Origin: Poriferisodalis sp965208555
Lineage (GTDB): Bacteria > Actinomycetota > Acidimicrobiia > Acidimicrobiales > Poriferisodalaceae
Assembly: GCF_965208555.1 (NCBI RefSeq)
Contig: NZ_OZ242342.1
Coordinates: 868,001 to 932,000, forward strand
Length of the DNA: 64,000 nucleotides
Direction of reading: 5' to 3'
Shown here: positions 57,875 to 64,000 of the stretch, piece after piece
Numbering within the stretch: position 1 is the first letter of the stretch
Layout: each line of letters opens with the position of its first letter
Notes under the pieces: generated by a model
What the model saw: only the letters and a program-made list of their open reading frames with translations
What the model was told of the DNA's origin: nothing
Databases searched by the model: none
Position numbers and translations under genes: made by a program

Positions 57875-60055
57875 ATGACGCAACCTCCGGTGGCATCGCA
57901 GCGGGCCCATGTCCGACGCATTCACGGCACCGAGACGGCCGACCCGTGGCACTGGCTGCGCGACCGCGACGACCCGGCGGTGCGGGAGTACCTCGAAGCC
58001 GAGAATGCCTACACCGAGGCTGCCACGGCTCACCTCGCCGACCTACGCGAGCAGATATTCAGCGAGATCAAGGCCCGCACCAAGGAGACCCACCAGTCGC
58101 TCCCGACGCCCAAGGACGACTGGGAGTACCGGGCTCGCACGGTGGAGGGCCTGCAGTACGTCATCCATGTGCGGCGCCCCCGCGGCGGCACCGACGACGA
58201 CGAGGTGGTGCTGCTCGACGAGAACGAGCTGGCCGAGGGTCACGAGTACTTCGCTGTCGGCGACCTGGCAGTCAGCCCCGACCATCGCCTGCTCGCCTAC
58301 ACCGTCGACACCGACGGCGACGAGCAGTACGCGCTGACCGTCTTCGACATCGCCAGCGGCGAGGTGCTGGACGGCCCGGACACCCCTGCGCCAGGGTGCG
58401 GGCTCGCCAAGCTCAGCTACGGGCTGGTGTGGGCAAACGACAATTCGACGCTGTTCGCGGTGCGCACTGACGAGGCCCAGCGACCCAACCGGGTCATTCG
58501 CCATGTCGTGGGAGCCGACCCCGTCGGCGACGTCGAGGCCTACCGGGAGGACGACGAGCGGTTCTGGGTGGGCGTCGGCGGCACGGGCAGCGAACGCTTC
58601 GTGGTGATCGGCTCGCAGTCGAAGACCACGTCCGAGCACCGGCTGGTGGACGCCGATCGGCCTGATTCAGAACCATTGCTCGTGCGCGAGCGGCGAGCGA
58701 ATATCGAGTACGGCATCGATCACCAAGGCGAGCGGCTGCTCATCGTGACGAACGATGGCGCGCTGGATTTCCGGCTAGTGGAGGCACCCGTGCCGAGTGC
58801 AGGCGACACGCCGGCCACGGGCGAATCACCTGGCGCGGGCGACGCACCGCCAGAAGACGCTCCTTTCGGGCACGGCAGCACATGGCGCGAGCTGATCGGC
58901 GCCCGCGACGGAATCCGTATCGACGGCATCGACTGTTTCCAGGACTTCGTGGTGGTTCACGAGCGCCAGGACGGTCTGGTCCGGCTGCGGGTTCATGACA
59001 CTCGCAGCGCCCAGCCGAGCGGGCTGGATTCGAATAGTGCAGATTCGGGCGAGCTCGGCCCATCGTTCGAGATCGAGATGCCCGAGCCCGTCTACGAAGC
59101 CGGAGGCGGGGCAAACGCCGAGTTCGACACCCGGCGCTACCGCTTCGGCTACACGTCGATGGTGACGCCGCCGTCGATCTTCGAGCTGGACCTCGACAGC
59201 GGCGGACGGGAACTGCTCGATCAACTGCCGGTGCTGGGCGATGTCGACCTGACGGCCTACCGGACTGAGCGAATCAGTGCCACGGCCCCGGACGGCACGT
59301 CGGTGCCGATCAGCCTGGTGTGGAAGCCAAGCGCGCTCAGCTGGCCTGCACCGTGCCTGCTGTACGGCTACGGGGCCTACGAGATCCCGATGCCGGCGTC
59401 GTTCTCGACGGCCCGGCTGTCGCTGCTGGATCGGGGCGTGCTGTTCGCCATCGCGCACATCCGCGGCGGCGGCGAGCTGGGGCGGGCGTGGTACGAGGGC
59501 GGCAAGCTCACTAACAAGCACAACACGTTCGACGACTTCGCTGCCTCCGCCACCCACCTTGCCTCAGCAGGCTGGGCAGACCCGGCCCGGATCTGCGCCC
59601 GTGGCGGCAGTGCCGGCGGCCTGCTGATGGGCGCGATGGTGAACCGCCACCCGGAGCTGTTCTGCGGCGTCGTGGCCGAGGTTCCCTTCGTGGACGTGCT
59701 GAACACCATGCTCGACCCGGCCATCCCCCTGACGGTCACCGAGTACGACGAGTGGGGCGACCCAGCCGACCCCGTGGCGTTCGAGACGATCCGGTCGTAC
59801 GCGCCCTATGAGAACGTGGAGGCGGCCCGCCACCCGGCACTGCTGGTCACTGCCGGGCTGACCGACCCGCGAGTGCAGTACTGGGAGCCCGCCAAATGGG
59901 TTGCCAAGCTGCGAGCGACCACGACATCGACCGAGCCGATCCTGCTGCGCACCGAGATGGGTGCCGGCCACGGCGGCCCCTCCGGCCGCTACAACGCCTG
60001 GCGTGACGAAGCCTTCATTTTGGCCTACATCTGCGATGTGCTCGGCGTGGCGTAG
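57875..60055 (+). CDS. ptrB: Oligopeptidase B-like prolyl oligopeptidase family protease
   Basis: 726 residues. The N-terminal beta-propeller starts with RIHGTETADPWHWLRDRDDP, and the catalytic domain has GYGAYEIPMPASFS, then AHIRGGGELGRAWYEGGKLT, nucleophile Ser in CARGGSAGGLLMGAM, YDEWGDPADPVAFETIRSYA (acid) and GAGHGGPSGRYNAWRDEA (His). An S9A serine protease that cuts small peptides, probably after basic residues. A 40-residue acidic/Gly insertion (about 305-345) within the propeller is unusual. ATG 57875 has TACGGT 9 nt upstream. The stop lies inside a hairpin (60046-60060). Confidence 0.92.
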   Translation: MTQPPVASQRAHVRRIHGTETADPWHWLRDRDDPAVREYLEAENAYTEAATAHLADLREQIFSEIKARTKETHQSLPTPKDDWEYRARTVEGLQYVIHVRRPRGGTDDDEVVLLDENELAEGHEYFAVGDLAVSPDHRLLAYTVDTDGDEQYALTVFDIASGEVLDGPDTPAPGCGLAKLSYGLVWANDNSTLFAVRTDEAQRPNRVIRHVVGADPVGDVEAYREDDERFWVGVGGTGSERFVVIGSQSKTTSEHRLVDADRPDSEPLLVRERRANIEYGIDHQGERLLIVTNDGALDFRLVEAPVPSAGDTPATGESPGAGDAPPEDAPFGHGSTWRELIGARDGIRIDGIDCFQDFVVVHERQDGLVRLRVHDTRSAQPSGLDSNSADSGELGPSFEIEMPEPVYEAGGGANAEFDTRRYRFGYTSMVTPPSIFELDLDSGGRELLDQLPVLGDVDLTAYRTERISATAPDGTSVPISLVWKPSALSWPAPCLLYGYGAYEIPMPASFSTARLSLLDRGVLFAIAHIRGGGELGRAWYEGGKLTNKHNTFDDFAASATHLASAGWADPARICARGGSAGGLLMGAMVNRHPELFCGVVAEVPFVDVLNTMLDPAIPLTVTEYDEWGDPADPVAFETIRSYAPYENVEAARHPALLVTAGLTDPRVQYWEPAKWVAKLRATTTSTEPILLRTEMGAGHGGPSGRYNAWRDEAFILAYICDVLGVA

Positions 60056-60110
60056 CCACGCGAAGAGGACACGGGTGGCATAGCCACACGCAGCAGACAC
60101 GAGTGGCCTA
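60046..60110. repeat. Imperfect tandem repeats with stop-codon hairpins between convergent genes
   Basis: Three units of about 28 nt, each starting GTGGC-nTAG: CGTGGC-GTA-GCCACG (60046-60060, contains the ptrB stop), GTGGC-ATA-GCCAC (60075-60087) and GTGGCCTAG (60102-60110, contains the stop of the MauE-like gene on the other strand). The repeats may act as a two-way terminator. Confidence 0.5.
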
Positions 60111-60482
60111 GAGCAGCGCCACCACAGCGAGCCCAGCCAGCATGGCGTTGCGCATCAGCGAGCCCACGCCCACGGGTCGGGCAGACCAGCGGCCGAAGCA
60201 GGCGCAGGCGGGACGCTCAGCGACTGGCCGGCGAAGGACACGGATCAGGGCGACGCTGAATGCCGCCAGCAGCCCCAGCGACAGCCACGCCGGCCACGGC
60301 CGGACAGCGCCGGCCGCAAGCGCCGCGCCGAGCACGATCTCGACTGGGGCGATCAACGGCACCGACCACCGCGGTGCACCCATCGCCCTCGCCGCACCCG
60401 GCCAGGACGGGTCGCGCAGCTTCAGTGCCCCAGACGCCAGGAACAGCGCTCCCAGCACGATGCGGGCGACGGTGCCGATCAC
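60108..60482 (-). CDS. MauE/DoxX-like membrane protein
   Basis: 124 residues with four membrane helices (about 3-20, 45-62, 66-84, 105-123). The ALFLASGALKLRDPSWPG start and the ACACFGRWSARPVG loop with a Cys-x-Cys pair are typical of the MauE/DoxX methylamine-utilisation protein E family, whose members often work with thioredoxin-like proteins on disulfide formation. That fits the redox genes nearby (61058-63227) but is inference. GTG 60482 has CACGGT 6 nt upstream. Confidence 0.82.
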   Translation of the reverse strand: MIGTVARIVLGALFLASGALKLRDPSWPGAARAMGAPRWSVPLIAPVEIVLGAALAAGAVRPWPAWLSLGLLAAFSVALIRVLRRPVAERPACACFGRWSARPVGVGSLMRNAMLAGLAVVALL

Positions 60483-60514
60483 ACGATCACCGTGCCCGGC
60501 GCATCGGCCCGCCC

Positions 60515-61009
60515 TCAGGCAAAGGTGCCGTAGCCGCCCTTCCAGAACAGCAGGGGATCCTTGGCATCGAGGATCTCGAGCTCCACCACACGGCCGACCA
60601 CGATGTCATGGTCTCCCCCGTCGTGGATGGCTTCGATCGTGCAGTCGATGTAGGCGATGGAGCCGTCGATGATCGGGGCGCCGGTGGGCCCGGGCCGCCA
60701 CTCGACGTCGGCGAACTTGTCGTCGGCCTTGCTGGCCATCACGCCGCACGTAGCCATCTGGTCCTGGGCCATGATGTTCACGCAGAAGCTGCCCGCAGCA
60801 CGGATGTCACTCCACGTCGACGAGTCCTTGGTGGGCAGGAACGCCACGAGCGGCGGGTCGAGCGACACAGAGGTGAACGAGCCGATGGCCATGCCGACCG
60901 GCCGGCCCTCGTTCACGGCAGTGACGGCGGTGACGCCCGTCGGGAAGTGCCCCAGAACGTCCCGGAAGAGCCTGCTGTCGATGGTGGGCTGGTCGCTCGC
61001 GTCAGTCAC
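60515..61009 (-). CDS. Flavin reductase (HpaC/HsaB-like)
   Basis: 164 residues. FRDVLGHFPTGVTAVTAV, GMAIGSFTSVSLDPPLVAFL, STWSDIRAAGSFCVNIMA and a late IDCTIEAIHDGGDHDIVVGR are the signatures of two-component monooxygenase reductases. It reduces FMN/FAD with NAD(P)H and releases it to an oxygenase; candidates in the window are the HpaB-family protein (17837) and the HsaA-like protein (46258). GTG 61009 has TAGGGT 7 nt upstream (61017-61022). It is divergent from the thioredoxin-domain gene (48-nt gap). Confidence 0.88.
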   Translation of the reverse strand: MTDASDQPTIDSRLFRDVLGHFPTGVTAVTAVNEGRPVGMAIGSFTSVSLDPPLVAFLPTKDSSTWSDIRAAGSFCVNIMAQDQMATCGVMASKADDKFADVEWRPGPTGAPIIDGSIAYIDCTIEAIHDGGDHDIVVGRVVELEILDAKDPLLFWKGGYGTFA

Positions 61010-61016
61010 GGCGCCA

Positions 61017-61022
61017 ACCCTA
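61017..61022 (-). promoter_or_regulatory. -10 box of the flavin reductase gene (leaderless GTG)
   Basis: TAGGGT on the minus strand, 7 nt before GTG 61009, with no Shine-Dalgarno. Confidence 0.45.
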
Positions 61023-61045
61023 GACACGCCGTCAGGCTCGGGGCG

Positions 61046-61051
61046 TAGCCT
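61046..61051 (+). promoter_or_regulatory. -10 box of the thioredoxin-domain gene (leaderless)
   Basis: TAGCCT, 6 nt before ATG 61058, with no Shine-Dalgarno. Confidence 0.45.
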
Positions 61052-61057
61052 CCGGCC

Positions 61058-62575
61058 ATGACTTCCAGCGTCGACCGAGACACCCCCGACAGCGAGGCAG
61101 CGGGCGCGCCACCAGACGGCTTGGTGGCCGTGGTGAAGCGGGACTGCCCTACGTGCGAGCTGGTCGCCCCGGTGCTGGCGGATTTGGAAGCTCGGGGTAC
61201 GTTGACGGTGTTCACGCAGGACGATCCGAGCTTTCCCGAATCGGTTTCGAGCCGGCGTCACGACAGCGACCTGTCGTTCTCATGGCACCACGACGTCGAG
61301 ACGGTGCCGACGCTCATGCGCTTTGCCGGCGGCGACGAGGCCGGACGCATCGTGGGCTGGTCCCGACCTGAGTGGGAAGCGTTCAGCGGACTGGATGCCC
61401 TAGGCGACAGCCTGCCCGAGCACCGGCCCGGGTGCGGATCGCTGTCGGTCGACCCGTCGATGGTCGACGTGCTCGCCGCACGATTCGGCGGCGGCTTGGC
61501 TGCACGGAGAGTGGAGTTCGGCTCGCTGGAAGACCCCCAGGAAGCCATGCACGACCGGGGCTGGTCGGACGGTCTGCCGCTCGTGGCACCGACCGCAGAG
61601 CGGGTCTCGGCGATGCTGGCGGGAACGTCACGCCGTCCCGACGAGGTGGTTGCCGACGTCGCACCCGATCTGGCCGACTGCACGGTGGAGAAGGCCGCCG
61701 TCAACGCCGTCATGGCCGGCTGCCGGCCCGAGTACTTCCCGGTGGTGCTCGCAGCACTCACCGCCGTCTGCAACGACACGTTCAACATGCACGGCATGCT
61801 GGCCACGACCATGCCGGTGGGGCCGGTCTTCATCGTGAACGGCCCGTTCGCCCGCGAGATCGGCATGAACAGCGGCATCAACGTGTTCGGGCAAGGCAAC
61901 CGGGCCAACAGCACGATCGGCCGGGCCGTGCAGCTCATTGTGCGCAATGTGGGCGGCGGTCGGCCCGGCGAGGTGGATCGGGCTGCACTGGGCCAGCCCG
62001 GCAAGGTGGGCTTTTGCTTCGCCGAGATCGAAGATGACGCCGGTGGCGGCGACGACGGCACCGAAGGCGCCAGCGGGAGCGGCTGGGGCCCGCTGTGCAC
62101 CGACTTCGGCTTCGAACCGGGCACCAACGCGGTCACCGCGTTTCCTGGCGAGGCACCCCGCTCGGTGGTCGACCAGCTCTCTCGCGATCCCGAGTCGCTG
62201 GCTCGCACGATGGCGGCCGCGCTGAATGCCATCCATCACCCCAAGCTGGTGCTGGGCTTCGATGCGATCCTGGCCGTGGCACCGGATCACTCCCGCGTGT
62301 TCATCGACAGCGGCTGGACGCGCCAGCACACGGCTGAGCGCATCAACGAGCTGACGACCCGTCCTGGCGCCGAGCTGGTGCGCGGCGCCGGCGGCATCGC
62401 CGAAGGCGTTCCCGAGTTCTTGGCTGAAACAGATCTGCCCAAGTTCCGCGACGGCGGCCTGCATCTGGTGCACTGCGGCGGCGGTGCGGGGCTGTTCTCG
62501 GCGGTCATCGGAGGCTGGGTGAACGGCGATGTCGGTGCGCAGCCTGTCTGCGTCGAGATCGATCCCTGGCGCTAG
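61058..62575 (+). CDS. Thioredoxin-domain protein with a large C-terminal domain, likely partner of the UGSC selenoprotein
   Basis: 505 residues. Residues 20-115 are thioredoxin-like with active site RDCPTCELV (Cys30, Cys33) and a cis-Pro region ETVPTLMRF. Residues 160-505 form a second domain of unknown fold: RGWSDGLPLVAPTAERVSAM, MAGCRPEYFPVVLAALTAVC, FNMHGMLATTMPVGPVFIVN, GMNSGINVFGQGNRANSTIG and a late DGGLHLVHCGGGAGLFSAVI. No signal peptide is seen, so it is cytoplasmic. It precedes the UGSC selenoprotein gene by 134 nt on the same strand. A redox-relay role is inference. Confidence 0.75.
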   Translation: MTSSVDRDTPDSEAAGAPPDGLVAVVKRDCPTCELVAPVLADLEARGTLTVFTQDDPSFPESVSSRRHDSDLSFSWHHDVETVPTLMRFAGGDEAGRIVGWSRPEWEAFSGLDALGDSLPEHRPGCGSLSVDPSMVDVLAARFGGGLAARRVEFGSLEDPQEAMHDRGWSDGLPLVAPTAERVSAMLAGTSRRPDEVVADVAPDLADCTVEKAAVNAVMAGCRPEYFPVVLAALTAVCNDTFNMHGMLATTMPVGPVFIVNGPFAREIGMNSGINVFGQGNRANSTIGRAVQLIVRNVGGGRPGEVDRAALGQPGKVGFCFAEIEDDAGGGDDGTEGASGSGWGPLCTDFGFEPGTNAVTAFPGEAPRSVVDQLSRDPESLARTMAAALNAIHHPKLVLGFDAILAVAPDHSRVFIDSGWTRQHTAERINELTTRPGAELVRGAGGIAEGVPEFLAETDLPKFRDGGLHLVHCGGGAGLFSAVIGGWVNGDVGAQPVCVEIDPWR

Positions 62576-62660
62576 CGCGGGGGCTCATCGCTGGGGCATC
62601 CCGGCCTTGCTTCCCGCTCTTGCTCGCTGCGCTCACGGGCCGCTCGGGCCCGGAGGCGGC

Positions 62661-62666
62661 TACAGT
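62661..62666 (+). promoter_or_regulatory. -10 box of the UGSC selenoprotein gene
   Basis: TACAGT, 42 nt before ATG 62709. This gene also has a strong GGGGGG ribosome site (62698-62703), 5 nt before the ATG, so unlike its neighbours it would have a leader. Confidence 0.4.
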
Positions 62667-62708
62667 CGATCCCGACGTGCCCACCGGATCCAACACAGGG
62701 GGGACCAC

Positions 62709-63227
62709 ATGAGCACCGTCGTACTGGACCCGACGAACGAGGCGGCGCCCGCCCATCGTGAACGGGTGACCCGGCCCGAATCGCTGGACGGCCTCACCGT
62801 CGGACTGCTGGACATCAGCAAGCCCCGCGGCGACCGCTTCCTGAACCGGCTGGAGGAACGGCTGACTGAGCGGGGCCTGCGCGTCGAGCGCTACTCCAAG
62901 CCCACGTTCACCAAGCCGGCCCCGGTCGACCTGCGCCACGAGATCGCCACCAAGTGCGACGTGGTGATCGAAGCGCTAGCCGATTGAGGCAGCTGCACGT
63001 CGTGCAGTGTGCACGACATCGCTGATCTGGAACGCCGCGGCATCCCGTCGGTGTTCGTCGCCACCGTCCAGTTCGTCGACGGGGCCGAGGTGCAGGGCAA
63101 GGCGCTGGGCTTCGACCCAGCGGCCGTGTGGGTGGAGCACCCCATCCAGGACCGCACCGACGACGAGATGGTCGCCATCGCCGACAAGGCCTTCGACGAG
63201 CTGATCGAACAGCTCGTTAGTACTTAG
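62709..63227 (+). CDS. UGSC-family selenoprotein (Sec encoded by in-frame TGA)
   Basis: 172 residues with TGA 62985-62987 read as selenocysteine (U93). The context is VIEALAD-U-GSCTSCSVHD. The U/C-G-S-C motif followed by T-S-x-x-VHD is the defining signature of the UGSC family, found in selenium-using marine bacteria, with Cys in place of Sec in other organisms. The frame stays open for 79 codons after the TGA, with matching family features (GIPSVFVATVQFVDGAEVQG). A hairpin of 8 perfect pairs begins 11 nt after the TGA. The reaction of the family is not known to me; a redox role follows from the U-x2-C motif. The stop shares TTAG (63224-63227) with mutY. Confidence 0.9.
62999..63017 (+). promoter_or_regulatory. 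Candidate bacterial SECIS element of the UGSC gene
   Basis: GTCGTGCA-GTG-TGCACGAC: 8 perfect base pairs and a GTG loop, starting 11 nt after TGA 62985-62987, the same distance as in E. coli fdhF. The loop begins with G followed by T, as the bacterial consensus wants. A rival hairpin CTGCAC-GTC-GTGCAG (62993-63007) would also place GT in the loop. Confidence 0.65.
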
Positions 63228-64000
63228 CCCAGCCGGAGGCGATCGCCGGCTGCGCTGACCAAACCCTCAGCAATCAACTCGTCGACGAGTCGCTGAACGC
63301 GGCCTGCGTCGCCTTCGAGCCCCATCGCCGCAGCGGCCCGTTCCGTGGGAAGCGGGCCATCTGACAGTGCTGCGAGCAGGCGGCCCCTGGCCTGGCGGTC
63401 GCTGCCTTCGAACGGCGCCTGCCGCGCACTGACCCCGGCGCTGCGGTCGGCTGGATCTGGTCGATCTGAAGGCTCCGAGCCCAAGACCTCGCCCGCCCAC
63501 GCACACCACGGTTGCGCCGGGCAGCGAATGCAGCTCGGATCGCGCTTGGTGCAAACCTGGGCACCAAGGTCCATCATCGCCTGGTTCCATGCCCAGCTCT
63601 CCCCCGCGGGCACCAATTCGTCCGCAATCCGCTGGGCTTCTGCAGGAGCCAGCCGACGACCTGTCCAGCGGGCCAGGATGCGGCCCACGTTGGTATCTAC
63701 CACGCCGGTGTCGATACCGAAGGCGAAGGCCTGAACTGCCCGAGCGGTGTACGGCCCCACGCCAGGCAGCGCCAGCAGGTGTTCGAGATCGGCGGGCACC
63801 CGGCCGTCGTGGTGCTCGGTGATGATCGCCGCCGTCCGCCAGAGGTTGCGAGCGCGTCGGGGATAGCCCAGCCCTTGCCAAGTGGCGAGCACATCGGCAA
63901 GCTCCGCCGCCGCGCACTGCTCCGGCGTCGGCCAGCGCTCGGCGAACGCCTTGAAGTACGACAGCACCCGGTCCACCTGGGTCTGCTGCAGCATGACCTC
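63224..64000 (-). CDS. mutY: Adenine DNA glycosylase MutY (partial, N-terminus beyond window)
   Basis: At least 258 residues visible; the true start lies right of 64000. EVMLQQTQVDRVLSYF (MutY signature), WQGLGYPRRARNL, the helix-hairpin-helix LLALPGVGPYTARAVQAFAF followed by the catalytic Asp in GVVDTNVGRI, and the Fe-S cluster Cys-x6-Cys-x2-Cys-x5-Cys in CTKRDPSCIRCPAQPWC. It removes adenine opposite 8-oxoguanine. After the cluster comes a short winged-helix-like end (RGRLLAALSDGPLPTERAAA) instead of the long C-terminal Nudix-like domain of E. coli MutY. Confidence 0.93.
   Translation of the reverse strand, partial: EVMLQQTQVDRVLSYFKAFAERWPTPEQCAAAELADVLATWQGLGYPRRARNLWRTAAIITEHHDGRVPADLEHLLALPGVGPYTARAVQAFAFGIDTGVVDTNVGRILARWTGRRLAPAEAQRIADELVPAGESWAWNQAMMDLGAQVCTKRDPSCIRCPAQPWCAWAGEVLGSEPSDRPDPADRSAGVSARQAPFEGSDRQARGRLLAALSDGPLPTERAAAAMGLEGDAGRVQRLVDELIAEGLVSAAGDRLRLG

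Noticed and set aside
62529..62987. A separate 152-residue protein ending at TGA 62985, and another starting at 63009
   Set aside because: They are the two halves of one UGSC selenoprotein gene in the same frame. The Shine-Dalgarno and family start point to ATG 62709.
1..64000. tRNA, rRNA, CRISPR arrays, insertion sequences, prophage or replication origin
   Set aside because: I searched by eye for cloverleaf ends, regularly spaced repeats, transposase motifs and DnaA-box clusters and saw none. tRNAscan and a CRISPR finder would be needed to be certain.

Overview
The window is high-GC DNA with short intergenic gaps, many 1-4 nt gene overlaps, and no tRNA, rRNA, CRISPR array or insertion sequence that I could see. 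The gene set suggests an actinobacterium, most likely of the Acidimicrobiia type: an F420-type luciferase-like oxidoreductase, a homodimeric pyruvate dehydrogenase E1, an acyl-CoA carboxylase alpha chain facing birA, LytR-CpsA-Psr proteins, and SufU-type Fe-S assembly. The lineage is an inference, because no marker gene is present.

Layout. 1-5.7 kb (minus): cell-envelope polysaccharide genes (nucleotidyltransferase fragment, UDP-sugar dehydrogenase, LCP ligase) and an LpdA-type quinone reductase. 5.7-11.1 kb: rhodanese-ThiF sulfur-transfer protein, sirtuin, leucyl aminopeptidase and birA, with birA head to head with the carboxylase it should biotinylate (11.2-13.0 kb). 13.0-17.8 kb (minus): two ATPase/permease pairs and a GT2 glycosyltransferase. 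17.8-20.2 kb: HpaB-family flavoprotein and enoyl-CoA hydratase. 21.0-30.7 kb: pyruvate dehydrogenase complex (E3, E2, aceE) with a fused LipB-LipA protein; in the same stretch are a selenocysteine thioredoxin lipoprotein and an RNase HI-SLOG fusion. 30.8-38.7 kb: sugar-acid/acyl-CoA metabolism, a membrane molybdenum oxidoreductase and an MBL hydrolase. 38.7-43.5 kb: ABC exporter, amidase, M20 peptidase. 43.6-56.3 kb: Fe-S assembly split into sufC-sufS-sufU (plus) and sufB...sufD-Rieske-sufC2 (minus), with two toxin-antitoxin modules between them and two citrate-lyase-family genes inside the second set. 56.3-64 kb: LLM oxidoreductase, gamma carbonic anhydrase, oligopeptidase, flavin reductase, a thioredoxin-domain protein, a UGSC selenoprotein and partial mutY.

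The main result is that two genes are interrupted by one in-frame TGA exactly where a redox cysteine or selenocysteine belongs: W-A-P-W-[TGA]-P-A-C in a TlpA-like lipoprotein (TGA at 26186) and A-D-[TGA]-G-S-C in a UGSC-family protein (TGA at 62985). Each TGA is followed by a hairpin that fits a bacterial SECIS element. The organism therefore probably decodes UGA as selenocysteine, and simple ORF calling breaks both genes. A 505-residue protein with an N-terminal CPTC thioredoxin domain precedes the UGSC gene and may be its redox partner.

A second general feature is leaderless expression. Many genes, including a 29-codon membrane protein gene beside the seleno-thioredoxin, have a TANNNT-like -10 box 6-9 nt before the start codon and no Shine-Dalgarno sequence. 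I used this to choose several ATG and GTG starts.
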